Assembly (NCBI GenBank): GCA_963205195.1
Contig: CAUJHR010000020.1
Coordinates: 93,589 to 157,588 of the forward strand
From: Pseudomonadota bacterium
Lineage (GTDB): Bacteria; Pseudomonadota; Alphaproteobacteria; Rickettsiales; SXRF01
Reading direction: 5' to 3'
DNA length: 64,000 bases
The translations under genes were made by a program, and so were the position numbers. Below the pieces are notes generated by a model, which worked only from the letters and a program-made list of their open reading frames with translations, was not told where the DNA came from and made no database searches. This document shows positions 28,567 through 36,930 of this stretch, in pieces. Numbering within the stretch: the first letter of the stretch is position 1; each line of letters begins with the position of its first letter.

Positions 28567-28592
28567 TATACGGGAGGCACGCCTCCCGTATA
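28567..28592. terminator. 12-bp inverted repeat between two small genes
   Basis: TATACGGGAGGC pairs perfectly with GCCTCCCGTATA over a two-base loop, 11 bp past the stop of the Asn/Tyr-rich gene. There is no T-run on the minus strand, so it may be a stabilising 3' hairpin or partial terminator rather than a full one. Confidence 0.5.
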
Positions 28593-28602
28593 AGATTAAA
28601 TT

Positions 28603-29166
28603 TTAGTAATTGCCCGAAGACCTACGGCGAAAAGAACGGTTATCATAATCTTCGTAGCTATTTTCATAATTATTGCCTTGGCTTCTGCCATAAGATTGCT
28701 CACGTGAACGTGGATTTTCCGAGTAATTACGATCAAATGTGCTACTTTGATAGCTATTGCTGTTGCCATAATTGCTATCGTAATCATCATTATCATAAGT
28801 GCTACTTTTTCCATAGTTAGATTGGCGATCATAATCACGGTTATCACAGCGGCGCCTACTATCATTATTCCTAAAATCACTGCCGTAATCGTTCATTTCA
28901 TAATCACGGTTGTCATCACCATAGGAATAATCATCTCCATATTTAGAATTCTTGTCATTTCCAGAACGATTGGAGAAAGACCTGTTGCTTTCTATACCTG
29001 AGCGACCATAACGCATATCACGGTCATAATCCTCGTTGCTTTGACGGTATTCATTCCGATCTCTGCTATAATTCCTATTATCATTTTCATAATTGGAGCG
29101 CTCACGATTATCATTTAAATAGTTGCTATCATTATAATTTTCTGAATAAAATCTTTGATTTCTCAT
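28603..29166 (-). CDS. Asn/Tyr/Arg/Asp/Ser-rich low-complexity protein
   Basis: A 187-residue protein built almost wholly from Asn, Ser, Tyr, Asp, Arg and Gly, with recurring short blocks such as NYEND, RDYD, SNYG and NYENSYEDYDNRS. It lacks a signal peptide and any hydrophobic core and should be intrinsically disordered. AAGGAGAATGTT before the ATG is a strong ribosome-binding site, which supports a real gene. Tyr plus Arg in an Asn/Ser background is the composition of condensate-forming proteins; this is inference. Confidence 0.65.
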   Translation of the reverse strand: MRNQRFYSENYNDSNYLNDNRERSNYENDNRNYSRDRNEYRQSNEDYDRDMRYGRSGIESNRSFSNRSGNDKNSKYGDDYSYGDDNRDYEMNDYGSDFRNNDSRRRCDNRDYDRQSNYGKSSTYDNDDYDSNYGNSNSYQSSTFDRNYSENPRSREQSYGRSQGNNYENSYEDYDNRSFRRRSSGNY

Positions 29167-29207
29167 AACATTCTCCTTTTATTAATAGATTTAAGATTAT
29201 AAAAACA

Positions 29208-29321
29208 TTACCTGCCTGCAGGTGCTAAGGTTGTTTTCCCATTAACGGATGTATCTTGCTTGCTTTCATACATTCGGTTATAGGCATCACGGGTTGCCAT
29301 CTGCACATCACTCCAGCTCAG
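29208..29321 (-). pseudogene. Detached C-terminal tail of the frameshifted exported protein
   Basis: In the frame offset by one base from the exported protein just upstream, a 37-codon open stretch (LSWSDVQMATRDAYNRMYE... to APAGR, then TAA) continues the domain. Removing base 29322 joins ...NARGKSS to LSWSDVQMATRDAY. The pattern of Trp and Arg/Tyr residues after YRYGVDMY looks like the natural end of the domain. Either the gene carries a frameshift or the sequence has an error here. Confidence 0.55.
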
Positions 29322-29739
29322 CGCTAGATTTACCACGAGCATTCATCCAGCCATTGCTTAAATCAGACTGGCTAAGCTCATCATATGATTTGCCTTGATT
29401 ACGGTTATACATATCAACCCCATAGCGGTAAGCTGGTTCATAATATGTGTAATCGCGTGAACTATTGTAATACGGGCGGGAAGGATAATTATTTTTCCAG
29501 TAAGCATTTTCTGTGTTCCAGCTATTTGATGGATTGTTTGCAACACTAGAGGAAGTACCGGTATTGACATTAGTTGTATTATTTATAGCGGCGCTATTTG
29601 CAGCGCTGCCAGTGTTGGCATTACCCCCTACTGTCCCAGATGCTGAAGATGAATTTGAAGTAACAGCAGCATAAGCTGGCGCTGCTGTAATCAGCGCAGC
29701 TAAAAGGGCCATTTTACTATACTCTTTAGAAAATTTCAT
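29308..29739 (-). CDS. Exported Ser/Asn-rich protein, C-terminus probably truncated by frameshift
   Basis: A 143-residue protein with a signal peptide (MKFSKEYSK then ALLAALITAAPAYA), a Ser/Asn/Gly/Thr-rich linker to ~80, and a domain with YEPAYRYGVDMYNRNQGKSY and SDLSNGWMNARGKSS. The last residues AELE and the TGA follow an apparent +1 shift; the shifted frame continues the domain to 29208. ATG 29739 is preferred to ATG 29745 because AAAGGA lies eight bases before it and only one base before the other. Domains of this YRYG...W...W type occur in bacterial stress- and envelope-associated proteins, but no function is assigned. Confidence 0.6.
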   Translation of the reverse strand: MKFSKEYSKMALLAALITAAPAYAAVTSNSSSASGTVGGNANTGSAANSAAINNTTNVNTGTSSSVANNPSNSWNTENAYWKNNYPSRPYYNSSRDYTYYEPAYRYGVDMYNRNQGKSYDELSQSDLSNGWMNARGKSSAELE

Positions 29740-29771
29740 GTTCATATCCTTTCTAAATATTTTATTATTTA

Positions 29772-29945
29772 TTAATATGTACTTGGCGGATCACTGGCCG
29801 GAAAACTGTCTTCAATCATTTTGTCGATCTGACGCTCGCTTAAACCCGCACGCAGGCTTTTATCCATATATACACATTGGCTAAAGGAAGTATGAGAACT
29901 CCTCCAGCCCTCCATAAAGGAATGGGACAAATTCAAAATAATCAT
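29772..29945 (-). CDS. Small protein with C-terminal EDSFPASDPPS motif
   Basis: A 57-codon ORF whose end reads DKMIEDSFPASDPPSTY. The (E/D)xSFPASDPPS ending is a recurring signature of short alphaproteobacterial proteins of unknown function, and strongly suggests a real product. The start is unclear: ATG 29945, 29915 or 29867 are all in frame and none has a good ribosome-binding site; the last would give 31 residues starting MDKSLRAGLSERQ. Confidence 0.6.
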   Translation of the reverse strand: MIILNLSHSFMEGWRSSHTSFSQCVYMDKSLRAGLSERQIDKMIEDSFPASDPPSTY

Positions 29946-29968
29946 AAAAATACTCTATTTTGTTAGTA

Positions 29969-30049
29969 TTATGCCAGATATGGGCTGGTTATACGTTTTT
30001 CCTGCGCGGCACAATTACGGGGATTAGTTTTCTTCTTGATATTAGACAT
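29969..30049 (-). CDS. Possible 26-residue microprotein
   Basis: ATG 30049 is preceded by CAGGAGATTCTTT, an excellent ribosome-binding site at normal spacing, and opens MSNIKKKTNPRNCAAQ, ending SPYLA. It is basic and very short. The strong site is the only evidence. Confidence 0.35.
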   Translation of the reverse strand: MSNIKKKTNPRNCAAQEKRITSPYLA

Positions 30050-30140
30050 AAAGAATCTCCTGAAAGCATGTGAACTATTAATCTAACGGTATGGAGATTA
30101 AGTTGCTGTATCAATCAGGAAGAAAGATATAAAAAAACTG

Positions 30141-31742
30141 TTATTGAATTTTCTTATTTGCGATCAATTTTGCAAATTCATCAAAATTAACAGGCTTGGT
30201 CAGATGATGGTCAAATCCCGCTTCACGTGCCAACTGACGGTCACGCTCCTGCCCCCAGCCTGTCTGGGCTATCATTAGCGTATCTTTAAATTTAATATCT
30301 TTACGAAGTTCCTTACAAATGTCATAGCCATTCATGCCTGGAAGCCCAATATCAAGTAATATAACATCAAAATTTGATTTCTTTGCGGTTTCCAGCGCTT
30401 CAATCCCATCATGAACCAAAATTGGCTGATGCCCTATTATCTCCAGCATCCACCCAGTGGTTTTAGCCGATGCAACATTATCATCCACAACTAATATTTT
30501 AAGATGCGTCTGGCTATTTTCAGGCGGCACTTCATTATTTACAATTTCTAGTTCGGGTGATTCTTTAGATATCGGCAGGCGGAAAGTAAAAGTGCTTCCT
30601 TTATCAAGACCTGCGCTTTGCGCCTCAATATTCCCGCCGTGCATTTCAACCAATTTTTTGACCAGCGCAAGTCCTATTCCAAGCCCCCCCTGCGATCTCT
30701 CAAGATTTCGGTCAACCTGTGTAAAAAGTTCAAATACTTTAGACAGCATATCTTCACGTATGCCAAGCCCGTTATCAGAAATGGTGATTAAGGCCTCTCC
30801 TTCACTACGAGAAACAGTAAGCCCTATCTTGCCACCTTCGTTCGTATATTTTGCGGCATTATTAAGTACATTACTTATTGCCTGTGCCAGACGTGTAAGG
30901 TCCCCGTCAAGCCATATATCCTCTTGCGGTATATCTAATATTAATTGATGTTTTCCATTTTCAATCAATGGCCTGCTGCTTTCAATCGCAGATTTTATTA
31001 TATCCTGTAAAACCACATGCTGCTTGCGTAAATCTATTTTACCCTGGCTTATACGCGATATATCAAGCAGGTCATCAATCAACCTCACCATATGGGTGAG
31101 CTGCCTGTCCATCATATCCCTTGTTTCCAGTGATACTTTTTCCTGTGGTGACATTTTAAGTATCTGCAAACCGTTACGAATCGGTGCAAGAGGATTACGC
31201 AATTCATGGGCAAGCATGGCAAGGAACTCATCCTTACGTAAATCGGCTTCTTTAAGTGCCTGGGCATAGTGCCTGCTTTCTTGAAGCAAACGGGAGTTTT
31301 CCTCTGCTGCTAGCTTAATCTCATCGCGCTGGCGCGCAACTTGTTGCCGTTGGCGGTAAAGGTCGAAAAAAATATCAGCTTTACTACGCAGAATATCGGG
31401 TTCAATAGGTTTTTGTAGAAAATCAACAGCGCCGGCTTCATAACCTCTAAAGCGCCGCTGCCGGTCTGCGTTTCCTGCAGTTAAAAATATAATTGGGACG
31501 TTTCTGGTACGCTCGGTTCCACGCATGAGTTCTGCCAGCTCGAAGCCATCCATTACCGGCATCTGCACATCCAAAAGCGCAAGGGCAACATCATAACGCA
31601 GTAGTAATTCCAATGCTTCCCGCCCGGAATGTGCCTTTAGAAGAACCAAACCGTCACGGCGCAGCAGAGCTTCGAGCGACATGAGGTTTTCCTCCAGGTC
31701 GTCAACAAGTAAAAAATATACCAGCTCATGCTCTGAATTCAT
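30141..31742 (-). CDS. REC-HisKA-HATPase-REC hybrid histidine kinase
   Basis: A 533-residue soluble kinase flanked by receivers. REC1 (~8-125) has Asp58. A short coiled linker precedes HisKA with His179 in AHELRNPLAP. The ATPase domain has SNVLNNAAKYT and GGLGIGLAL. REC2 (~415-530) has Asp464 and the TGWGQ...HHLTKP end shared with the kinase at 18.7 kb. It overlaps cheB by four bases as the last gene of the signalling operon. It probably receives phosphate from, or signals along with, the upstream CHASE3 kinase; this is inference. Confidence 0.92.
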   Translation of the reverse strand: MNSEHELVYFLLVDDLEENLMSLEALLRRDGLVLLKAHSGREALELLLRYDVALALLDVQMPVMDGFELAELMRGTERTRNVPIIFLTAGNADRQRRFRGYEAGAVDFLQKPIEPDILRSKADIFFDLYRQRQQVARQRDEIKLAAEENSRLLQESRHYAQALKEADLRKDEFLAMLAHELRNPLAPIRNGLQILKMSPQEKVSLETRDMMDRQLTHMVRLIDDLLDISRISQGKIDLRKQHVVLQDIIKSAIESSRPLIENGKHQLILDIPQEDIWLDGDLTRLAQAISNVLNNAAKYTNEGGKIGLTVSRSEGEALITISDNGLGIREDMLSKVFELFTQVDRNLERSQGGLGIGLALVKKLVEMHGGNIEAQSAGLDKGSTFTFRLPISKESPELEIVNNEVPPENSQTHLKILVVDDNVASAKTTGWMLEIIGHQPILVHDGIEALETAKKSNFDVILLDIGLPGMNGYDICKELRKDIKFKDTLMIAQTGWGQERDRQLAREAGFDHHLTKPVNFDEFAKLIANKKIQ

Positions 31743-32329
31743 GATAAGCCTATATTACTAATACATAGCGCAATTTGTTTAAGGCTCATAATTTCTGCAT
31801 CAGGGCATGCGGCAATAGCAGCTTCAGGCATTGGCCTGGCATAAGCATCTTTAGGATTTTGCACAATTACCCTTCCACCCTCATTTTTTATAGCCTTAAC
31901 CCCATTTGCGCCATCGCTGCTCGCACCAGACAAAATAATTCCCAATAAATATGCCCCATACACATCAGCGGCAGTTTCAAACAATACGTCTATTGCTGGA
32001 CGGGAAAACAAGATAGGTTCTTCGGTAGAGAGTGATAAGAACTTTCCCGGCTCTACCAATATATGGTAATCAGGCGGGGCAAAATAAATTGTTCCGGCTT
32101 TTATTGGCTCTTTATCCATAGCCTCATGCACATCCATACTGCATTTAGCTTGTAGCAATTCAGAAATAACACTTTTTTTGTCCGGTGGCAGGTGAACTAC
32201 CACCATTATAGGGATCGGGTAATCTGCAGGTAATCCACTAAGAACAGAAAAAAGGGCCTCAACCGCACCCGCAGAGCTACCTATTACAATTGCTTCTGGC
32301 TTTTTGTCTTCAGTTGTTTCGGTGTTCAC
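31739..32329 (-). CDS. cheB: CheB-type methylesterase domain without receiver
   Basis: A 196-residue protein holding only the catalytic domain of CheB, which removes methyl groups from glutamates of chemoreceptor-like proteins. The triad is Ser19 (GSSAGA), His46 (VVHLPP) and Asp139 (SGASSDGANG). The N-terminal receiver of classical CheB is missing. It overlaps cheR and the REC-kinase gene by four bases each. No methyl-accepting receptor is encoded in the window, so the target is likely a non-chemotaxis partner. Confidence 0.9.
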   Translation of the reverse strand: MNTETTEDKKPEAIVIGSSAGAVEALFSVLSGLPADYPIPIMVVVHLPPDKKSVISELLQAKCSMDVHEAMDKEPIKAGTIYFAPPDYHILVEPGKFLSLSTEEPILFSRPAIDVLFETAADVYGAYLLGIILSGASSDGANGVKAIKNEGGRVIVQNPKDAYARPMPEAAIAACPDAEIMSLKQIALCISNIGLS

Positions 32330-33180
32330 AGATCACCCCGCTTCTGGTATAGGCGTTCCTCACGGTCAAAGACTGTAAAAGCTTCGTAATGTTTTGAAAA
32401 TTGAAGGCTCTCTTTAGAACCTAAGCCAAGATATCCTTTACGTATAAGGGAATCCTTAAAAAGCCCAAGCGCCCTGTCTTGCAGATCGCGATCAAAATAA
32501 ATAAGCACATTTCGGCAGGATATTAACTGCACTTCTGCAAAAACCGTATCGCTTACCAGGCTATGATCGGAAAATACTGTTCGCGCCCGCAGGCTTTTAT
32601 CAAAATTTGCAGCGCCATATGCCGCTGTATAATACTCCGACAACGATGATTTGCCGCCAGAGGCACGGTGGTTTTCCGTAAAAAGCTTTATGCGCTCAAG
32701 CTCATAAAGCCCACCTTGCGCTTTTTTCAAAGCATCAGGATTTATGTCAGTTGCGTAGAACATGGTCCTGTCTTCCAACCCTTCCTCGCGGAACAATATG
32801 GAAAATGAATATAGCTCTTCACCTGTTGAGCAACCTGCAATCCATACTTTGAGCGACGGGTAAGTACGCAGGTGCGGAACTATTTTTTCGCGTATTGTCT
32901 TAAAATATAGCGGATCACGGAACATTTCACTTACTTGAACTGTCAGGTATGAAAGAAGCTTAGGAAGCATATCCGGTTCATGAAGCATACGGTCTTGCAA
33001 CTGTGAATATGTTTTACATGCAAAATAGTCACGTGCCTGCTTAAGCCTCCTCTTGACGGACGCCATAGAATAGCCGCGGAAATCATAATGATATTTACGG
33101 AACAATGCCTCCAAAAGCAGTTTTATCTCAATATCATCTGTTTTTGGTGTAGGGATAAGGTTTTTTATCTCGGCATCCAT
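32326..33180 (-). CDS. cheR: CheR-type protein-glutamate methyltransferase
   Basis: A 284-residue SAM-dependent methyltransferase with the helical N-terminal CheR domain (~15-80) and the Rossmann catalytic domain: IAGCSTGEELYSFSI binds SAM, FYATDINPDALKKA follows, and LISCRNVLIYF is the late family motif. It overlaps the end of the large kinase gene by 16 bases and cheB by four. Confidence 0.93.
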   Translation of the reverse strand: MDAEIKNLIPTPKTDDIEIKLLLEALFRKYHYDFRGYSMASVKRRLKQARDYFACKTYSQLQDRMLHEPDMLPKLLSYLTVQVSEMFRDPLYFKTIREKIVPHLRTYPSLKVWIAGCSTGEELYSFSILFREEGLEDRTMFYATDINPDALKKAQGGLYELERIKLFTENHRASGGKSSLSEYYTAAYGAANFDKSLRARTVFSDHSLVSDTVFAEVQLISCRNVLIYFDRDLQDRALGLFKDSLIRKGYLGLGSKESLQFSKHYEAFTVFDREERLYQKRGDL

Positions 33181-36100
33181 ACACGTACAAGGGATAGGAG
33201 TTTTTCTACATCCAGCGGCTTTGCCATATAATCATTAGCTCCTGCATCAAGACAGCGCTCCTGATCATCTTTCATAGCTTTGGCAGTAAGCATTATAATT
33301 GGAAGCTTCTTCCATTCAGGATGTTTGCGGATTTCCCGGGTAGCAGTAAGCCCATCCATCTCCGGCATCATAACATCCATTAGCACAAGGTCTATGGCAT
33401 TGGCTTCATCAACCATACAGGAATTTAATTTTTCAAGTGCTTCACGGCCATTACGCGCTATTTTTACAATAGCCCCCAACGGTTCGAATATGCTTGTAAT
33501 TGCGTAAACATTGCGGACATCATCCTCTACAACCAATATGCGCTTGCCCTCAAGCAAAGTATCGCGGTTTCTTGCCGTTTCAAGCATACGCTGCTGTTCA
33601 GGCGGCAATTCGGAAACCACCTGATGCAGGAATAAAGTAACTTCATCAAGCAGGCGCTCCGGTGATTTCGCCCCTTTTATTATAATTGATTTAGAATATC
33701 GGCGCAGACGCTGCTCTTCATCGGAAGAAATATCACGCCCCGTATAAACAATAACCGGCGGGAAAGAATATTCATCTTCCTTGCTTAAGGTTTCAAGCAA
33801 ATTATGCCCCGAAGCATCAGGCAGCGTTAAATCCAAAACCATGCAATCAAAGGTTTCTTCTTTCAGGCGCTCCAAGCACTCAGATGCAGTACCTACCCCC
33901 ACCGTAGTTACATCATGAGAACCAAGCAATTTACCAAGGCTTTCACGCTGGGTATCATCATCTTCAACTATTAGTACACGGCGCATTGTCTGTGCCAGAC
34001 GTTTTTCAAGCTGCTTTAAAGTGCTTATAAGCTCCTCGCGTTTTACCGGCTTTATCATATAGCCTATAGCACCAAGCGACATTGCAGTTTTTGTATAGTC
34101 GTTTGCCGATACTACATGAACAGGTATGTGGCGTGTCCTAGGATCGCGTTTAAGCCTATCAAGGACCGAAAGCCCAGAATAATCAGGAAGCCCTACATCT
34201 AAAACAATTGCACTTGGTAAATATTGCCGAGCTATAACCAGCGCATCTTCAGCGCTATGGGAAATAAGACATTGGAAATCTAATTCATGCGCCAGGTCAT
34301 AAAGGATTCGCGCAAATGATTCATCATCTTCGACAACCATTATGGTGCTTTTATTAGCCGATAGATGCTCACGATCATCATCAATATGTATTATTTTCTG
34401 GCGCTGCTCTGCAGGTAACGGGATATCTTCCATTTCGTATTTATCAAATTCAAAAGGATTGTTTTTATATTGCCGCACCAGTTTCTCATTATATATCTCT
34501 GGTATAGTTAAGGTAAAACTGCTGCCTTTGCCTTGTTCACTTACCAGATGCAATGACCCGCCAAGTAACCGCGTAAGTTCGCGTGATATAGACAAGCCAA
34601 GCCCAGTACCGCCATATTTACGGCTTATAGTACCATCAGCCTGCCTGAATGCATCAAATATAGCCTGCTGCTGCTCCTTTGCTATACCAATGCCGGTATC
34701 AGTTACTGTAAAAGAAATTAGCCCATTGCTCGCACAGCTTATGGTAAGCTCAACTTTTCCATGTTCAGTAAATTTAATAGCGTTGGAAATAAGGTTCCTA
34801 AGTATCTGCTCAAGCCGCAGGCGGTCAGTATCAATTGTATCTGGGCAACCTGCTGTGGTTTTAATATTGAAGCTTAGCCCCTTATGCTGTGCAAGAGGTT
34901 CGAAATTGCGGGATAGATCATTTACCAGCCGGTTAAACGGTACTGATTCGGCGCTTATTTCCATATGTCCGGCTTCTATCTTTGATAAATCAAGTATATC
35001 ATTAATCAAAGTCAGGAGATCATTGCCAGATGACTGGATTGTCTGTGCATACTTAACCTGTTCACTTGTTAAATTCCCCCCAGAATTATCTGCAAGCAAT
35101 TTAGCAAGGATTAAAGATGAATTAAGCGGCGTGCGAAGTTCATGTGACATATTCGCGAGAAAATCGGATTTATAACGGCTGGCCTGCTCCAATTCCTGAG
35201 CTTTAAGCTGTACAGCATTTTTAGCCTTTGCCAGGTCATCACGCTGTATTTCAAGCAGCTGGGTTTGCTCCTCAAGCTGTGTATTAGTCTGCTCAAGTTC
35301 TGCCTGCTGCAATTCAAGGTTAGCCTGCGAAGCTTTAAGCGCCCTGCTTTGCTCTTCCAGCTCTTCATTGGAAACACGCAGCTCTTCGCTTTGCGCTTGT
35401 AATTCTTCAGCCTGCCGTTGAGTTTCTTCCAAAAGATTCTGGAGGTGGGAACGATAATTGGCCGAGCGTACAGCAATAGCGATAGAATCGGCCATTTGCT
35501 CCAAAAGCTCCAAAGTACGCTTTTGTGGGGGGTGTATGAACCCAAACTCTATTACGGTATTAACAAAACCATCTATTGTAATTGGCGATATTAGCAAATG
35601 CCTTGGTGTGCCTTTACTCATAGCTGAACCGATAGTCAAATAATTTTCCGGCACATCATTAATTATAAAATTCTTTATTTCTTTTACTGCCTGCCCAAGA
35701 AGGCCGTCACTAGTATCGAATTTTTCAATGATTTTACTACCTGCAGGAATGCCGTAACTGGCAACGCGGTTATAATAATTCCCATTCTTTATAAAAATAG
35801 CGCCGGCCTGTGCACCAAAATATTCTGACAGGAATCCCAGTATATTTTCGCCAAGCTTCTCTATACGCTGCTCACCGGTCATAGCGATGCTGAGGCCAAC
35901 CTGCCCGGATTGCAGCCATTCCTGACGCTGCCTTGCAATTGCATTACGCCTTATTAAATATGCAACAATACCTGAAAGCAGTACCCCAAGAAGCCCAGAC
36001 AGGATACCGCTGGTAATAGCAGTTTTATAGGAACCCCCCATTTCTGAAAGGCGCCGCGAACGCAAATCCTGCTCTGCATCCTGCATAATATCAATCTGGG

Positions 36101-36608
36101 CGCGCACTGCATCCATCTCATTTTTACCATAATCGGTAGCTATTTGAGAAAAGGCAGCGCCTGCCCCTTTATTGCGGTATATGTTTATTACATTATGCAG
36201 CTCACTAAGCTTAGCTTTAATATGCTCACGCAGAATAGGTATACGCGCCTGCTGTTCAGGACTAGCCCTTGTCAGGCGTTCAATATCATTTAAGCGCTGC
36301 TCTATTAATGGTAATGCAGAATTATATGGCTCAAGATATTTATCATCACCAGTTATTATAAAGCCCCTTTGCCCGGTTTCAGTGTCCTTCATCAAAGACA
36401 TCAAATCACTAGTAGCCACTATTACATCGTGTGTATGAATGACAAGCTGCGAATCATCACTAAGCATACTGGTATTATAATAAGAAATCACACCGCTTAT
36501 GGCAAAGAAAGCAATAACTACCGTAAGCCCTAGCGAAATTGGGATATCAGTTTTTAACATACGGTTTTTGGAAATATCTGTTAATTCAGATGTGCCTTTT
36601 TTATTCAT
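33165..36608 (-). CDS. CHASE3-GAF hybrid histidine kinase with three receiver domains
   Basis: An 1147-residue membrane kinase. Membrane helices at ~22-43 and ~197-219 flank a periplasmic CHASE3 domain (DTETGQRGFIITGDD at ~75-89). A GAF domain (~240-380), a Glu/Gln-rich coiled coil (~385-475), HisKA with His489 in DFLANMSHELRTPLN, and an ATPase domain with ILRNLISNAIKFT and GGTGLGLSI follow. Three receivers carry Asp804, Asp926 and Asp1078. The second lacks the usual Lys-Pro and reads IIIKGAKSPE, so it may be non-switching. It is first in a four-gene overlapping operon with cheR, cheB and a REC-kinase-REC gene. The sensed signal is unknown. Confidence 0.93.
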   Translation of the reverse strand: MNKKGTSELTDISKNRMLKTDIPISLGLTVVIAFFAISGVISYYNTSMLSDDSQLVIHTHDVIVATSDLMSLMKDTETGQRGFIITGDDKYLEPYNSALPLIEQRLNDIERLTRASPEQQARIPILREHIKAKLSELHNVINIYRNKGAGAAFSQIATDYGKNEMDAVRAQIDIMQDAEQDLRSRRLSEMGGSYKTAITSGILSGLLGVLLSGIVAYLIRRNAIARQRQEWLQSGQVGLSIAMTGEQRIEKLGENILGFLSEYFGAQAGAIFIKNGNYYNRVASYGIPAGSKIIEKFDTSDGLLGQAVKEIKNFIINDVPENYLTIGSAMSKGTPRHLLISPITIDGFVNTVIEFGFIHPPQKRTLELLEQMADSIAIAVRSANYRSHLQNLLEETQRQAEELQAQSEELRVSNEELEEQSRALKASQANLELQQAELEQTNTQLEEQTQLLEIQRDDLAKAKNAVQLKAQELEQASRYKSDFLANMSHELRTPLNSSLILAKLLADNSGGNLTSEQVKYAQTIQSSGNDLLTLINDILDLSKIEAGHMEISAESVPFNRLVNDLSRNFEPLAQHKGLSFNIKTTAGCPDTIDTDRLRLEQILRNLISNAIKFTEHGKVELTISCASNGLISFTVTDTGIGIAKEQQQAIFDAFRQADGTISRKYGGTGLGLSISRELTRLLGGSLHLVSEQGKGSSFTLTIPEIYNEKLVRQYKNNPFEFDKYEMEDIPLPAEQRQKIIHIDDDREHLSANKSTIMVVEDDESFARILYDLAHELDFQCLISHSAEDALVIARQYLPSAIVLDVGLPDYSGLSVLDRLKRDPRTRHIPVHVVSANDYTKTAMSLGAIGYMIKPVKREELISTLKQLEKRLAQTMRRVLIVEDDDTQRESLGKLLGSHDVTTVGVGTASECLERLKEETFDCMVLDLTLPDASGHNLLETLSKEDEYSFPPVIVYTGRDISSDEEQRLRRYSKSIIIKGAKSPERLLDEVTLFLHQVVSELPPEQQRMLETARNRDTLLEGKRILVVEDDVRNVYAITSIFEPLGAIVKIARNGREALEKLNSCMVDEANAIDLVLMDVMMPEMDGLTATREIRKHPEWKKLPIIMLTAKAMKDDQERCLDAGANDYMAKPLDVEKLLSLVRVWMPR

Positions 36609-36746
36609 TTTTCTTATTAATAGATTGTAGTTAATACATACACAGAAGATGTAAGGAATAAGGCACTGCCATATAAATATTCTATAAGGATTAATGAAAA
36701 CAATAGTATTCTATGTTTTATAACAATTACGGAATTTGTATGAAAA

Positions 36747-36822
36747 TGGTGATCCGGGCGGGAATCGAACCCGCGACAACCTGATTAAAAGTCAGGTGCT
36801 CTACCGACTGAGCTACCGGATC
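36747..36822 (-). tRNA. tRNA-Lys (anticodon TTT)
   Basis: A 76-nt cloverleaf on the minus strand: acceptor GATCCGG/CCGGATC, D arm TAGCTCAGTCGGTAGAGCA, anticodon loop CTTTTAA on CCTGA/TCAGG, T-loop GTTCGATTC, and encoded CCA. Confidence 0.98.
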
Positions 36823-36930
36823 ATAAAAAACTCTTAAGGATGGGGACAATAAGGTTTCAGGATTGATTGTCAACTATTTAGGAGAGCAAAAAACCAATTT
36901 TTATGATTTTTACCAATTTAATGCCCCAAT

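Larger units (their letters stand above)
29740..30140. other. Sparse 400-bp region with two very small ORFs
   Basis: No gene longer than 60 codons fits here. It contains a 57-codon ORF ending in an SFPASDPPS motif and a 26-codon ORF with a strong ribosome-binding site, both minus strand, and otherwise AT-rich sequence. Confidence 0.5.

Noticed and set aside
28567-28592. The 12-bp inverted repeat as a strong intrinsic terminator
   Set aside because: No T-run follows on the minus strand, so it is listed only with moderate confidence.
28596-28880. 94-codon minus-strand frame encoding a very hydrophobic Ile/Met/Ala-rich peptide
   Set aside because: It lies wholly inside the Asn/Tyr-rich gene in another frame; its hydrophobicity is a by-product of the AAT/TAT/GAT-rich codons, and it has no ribosome-binding site.
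29308-29745. Start of the exported protein at ATG 29745
   Set aside because: AAAGGA would be only one base away; ATG 29739 has normal spacing and the same signal peptide.
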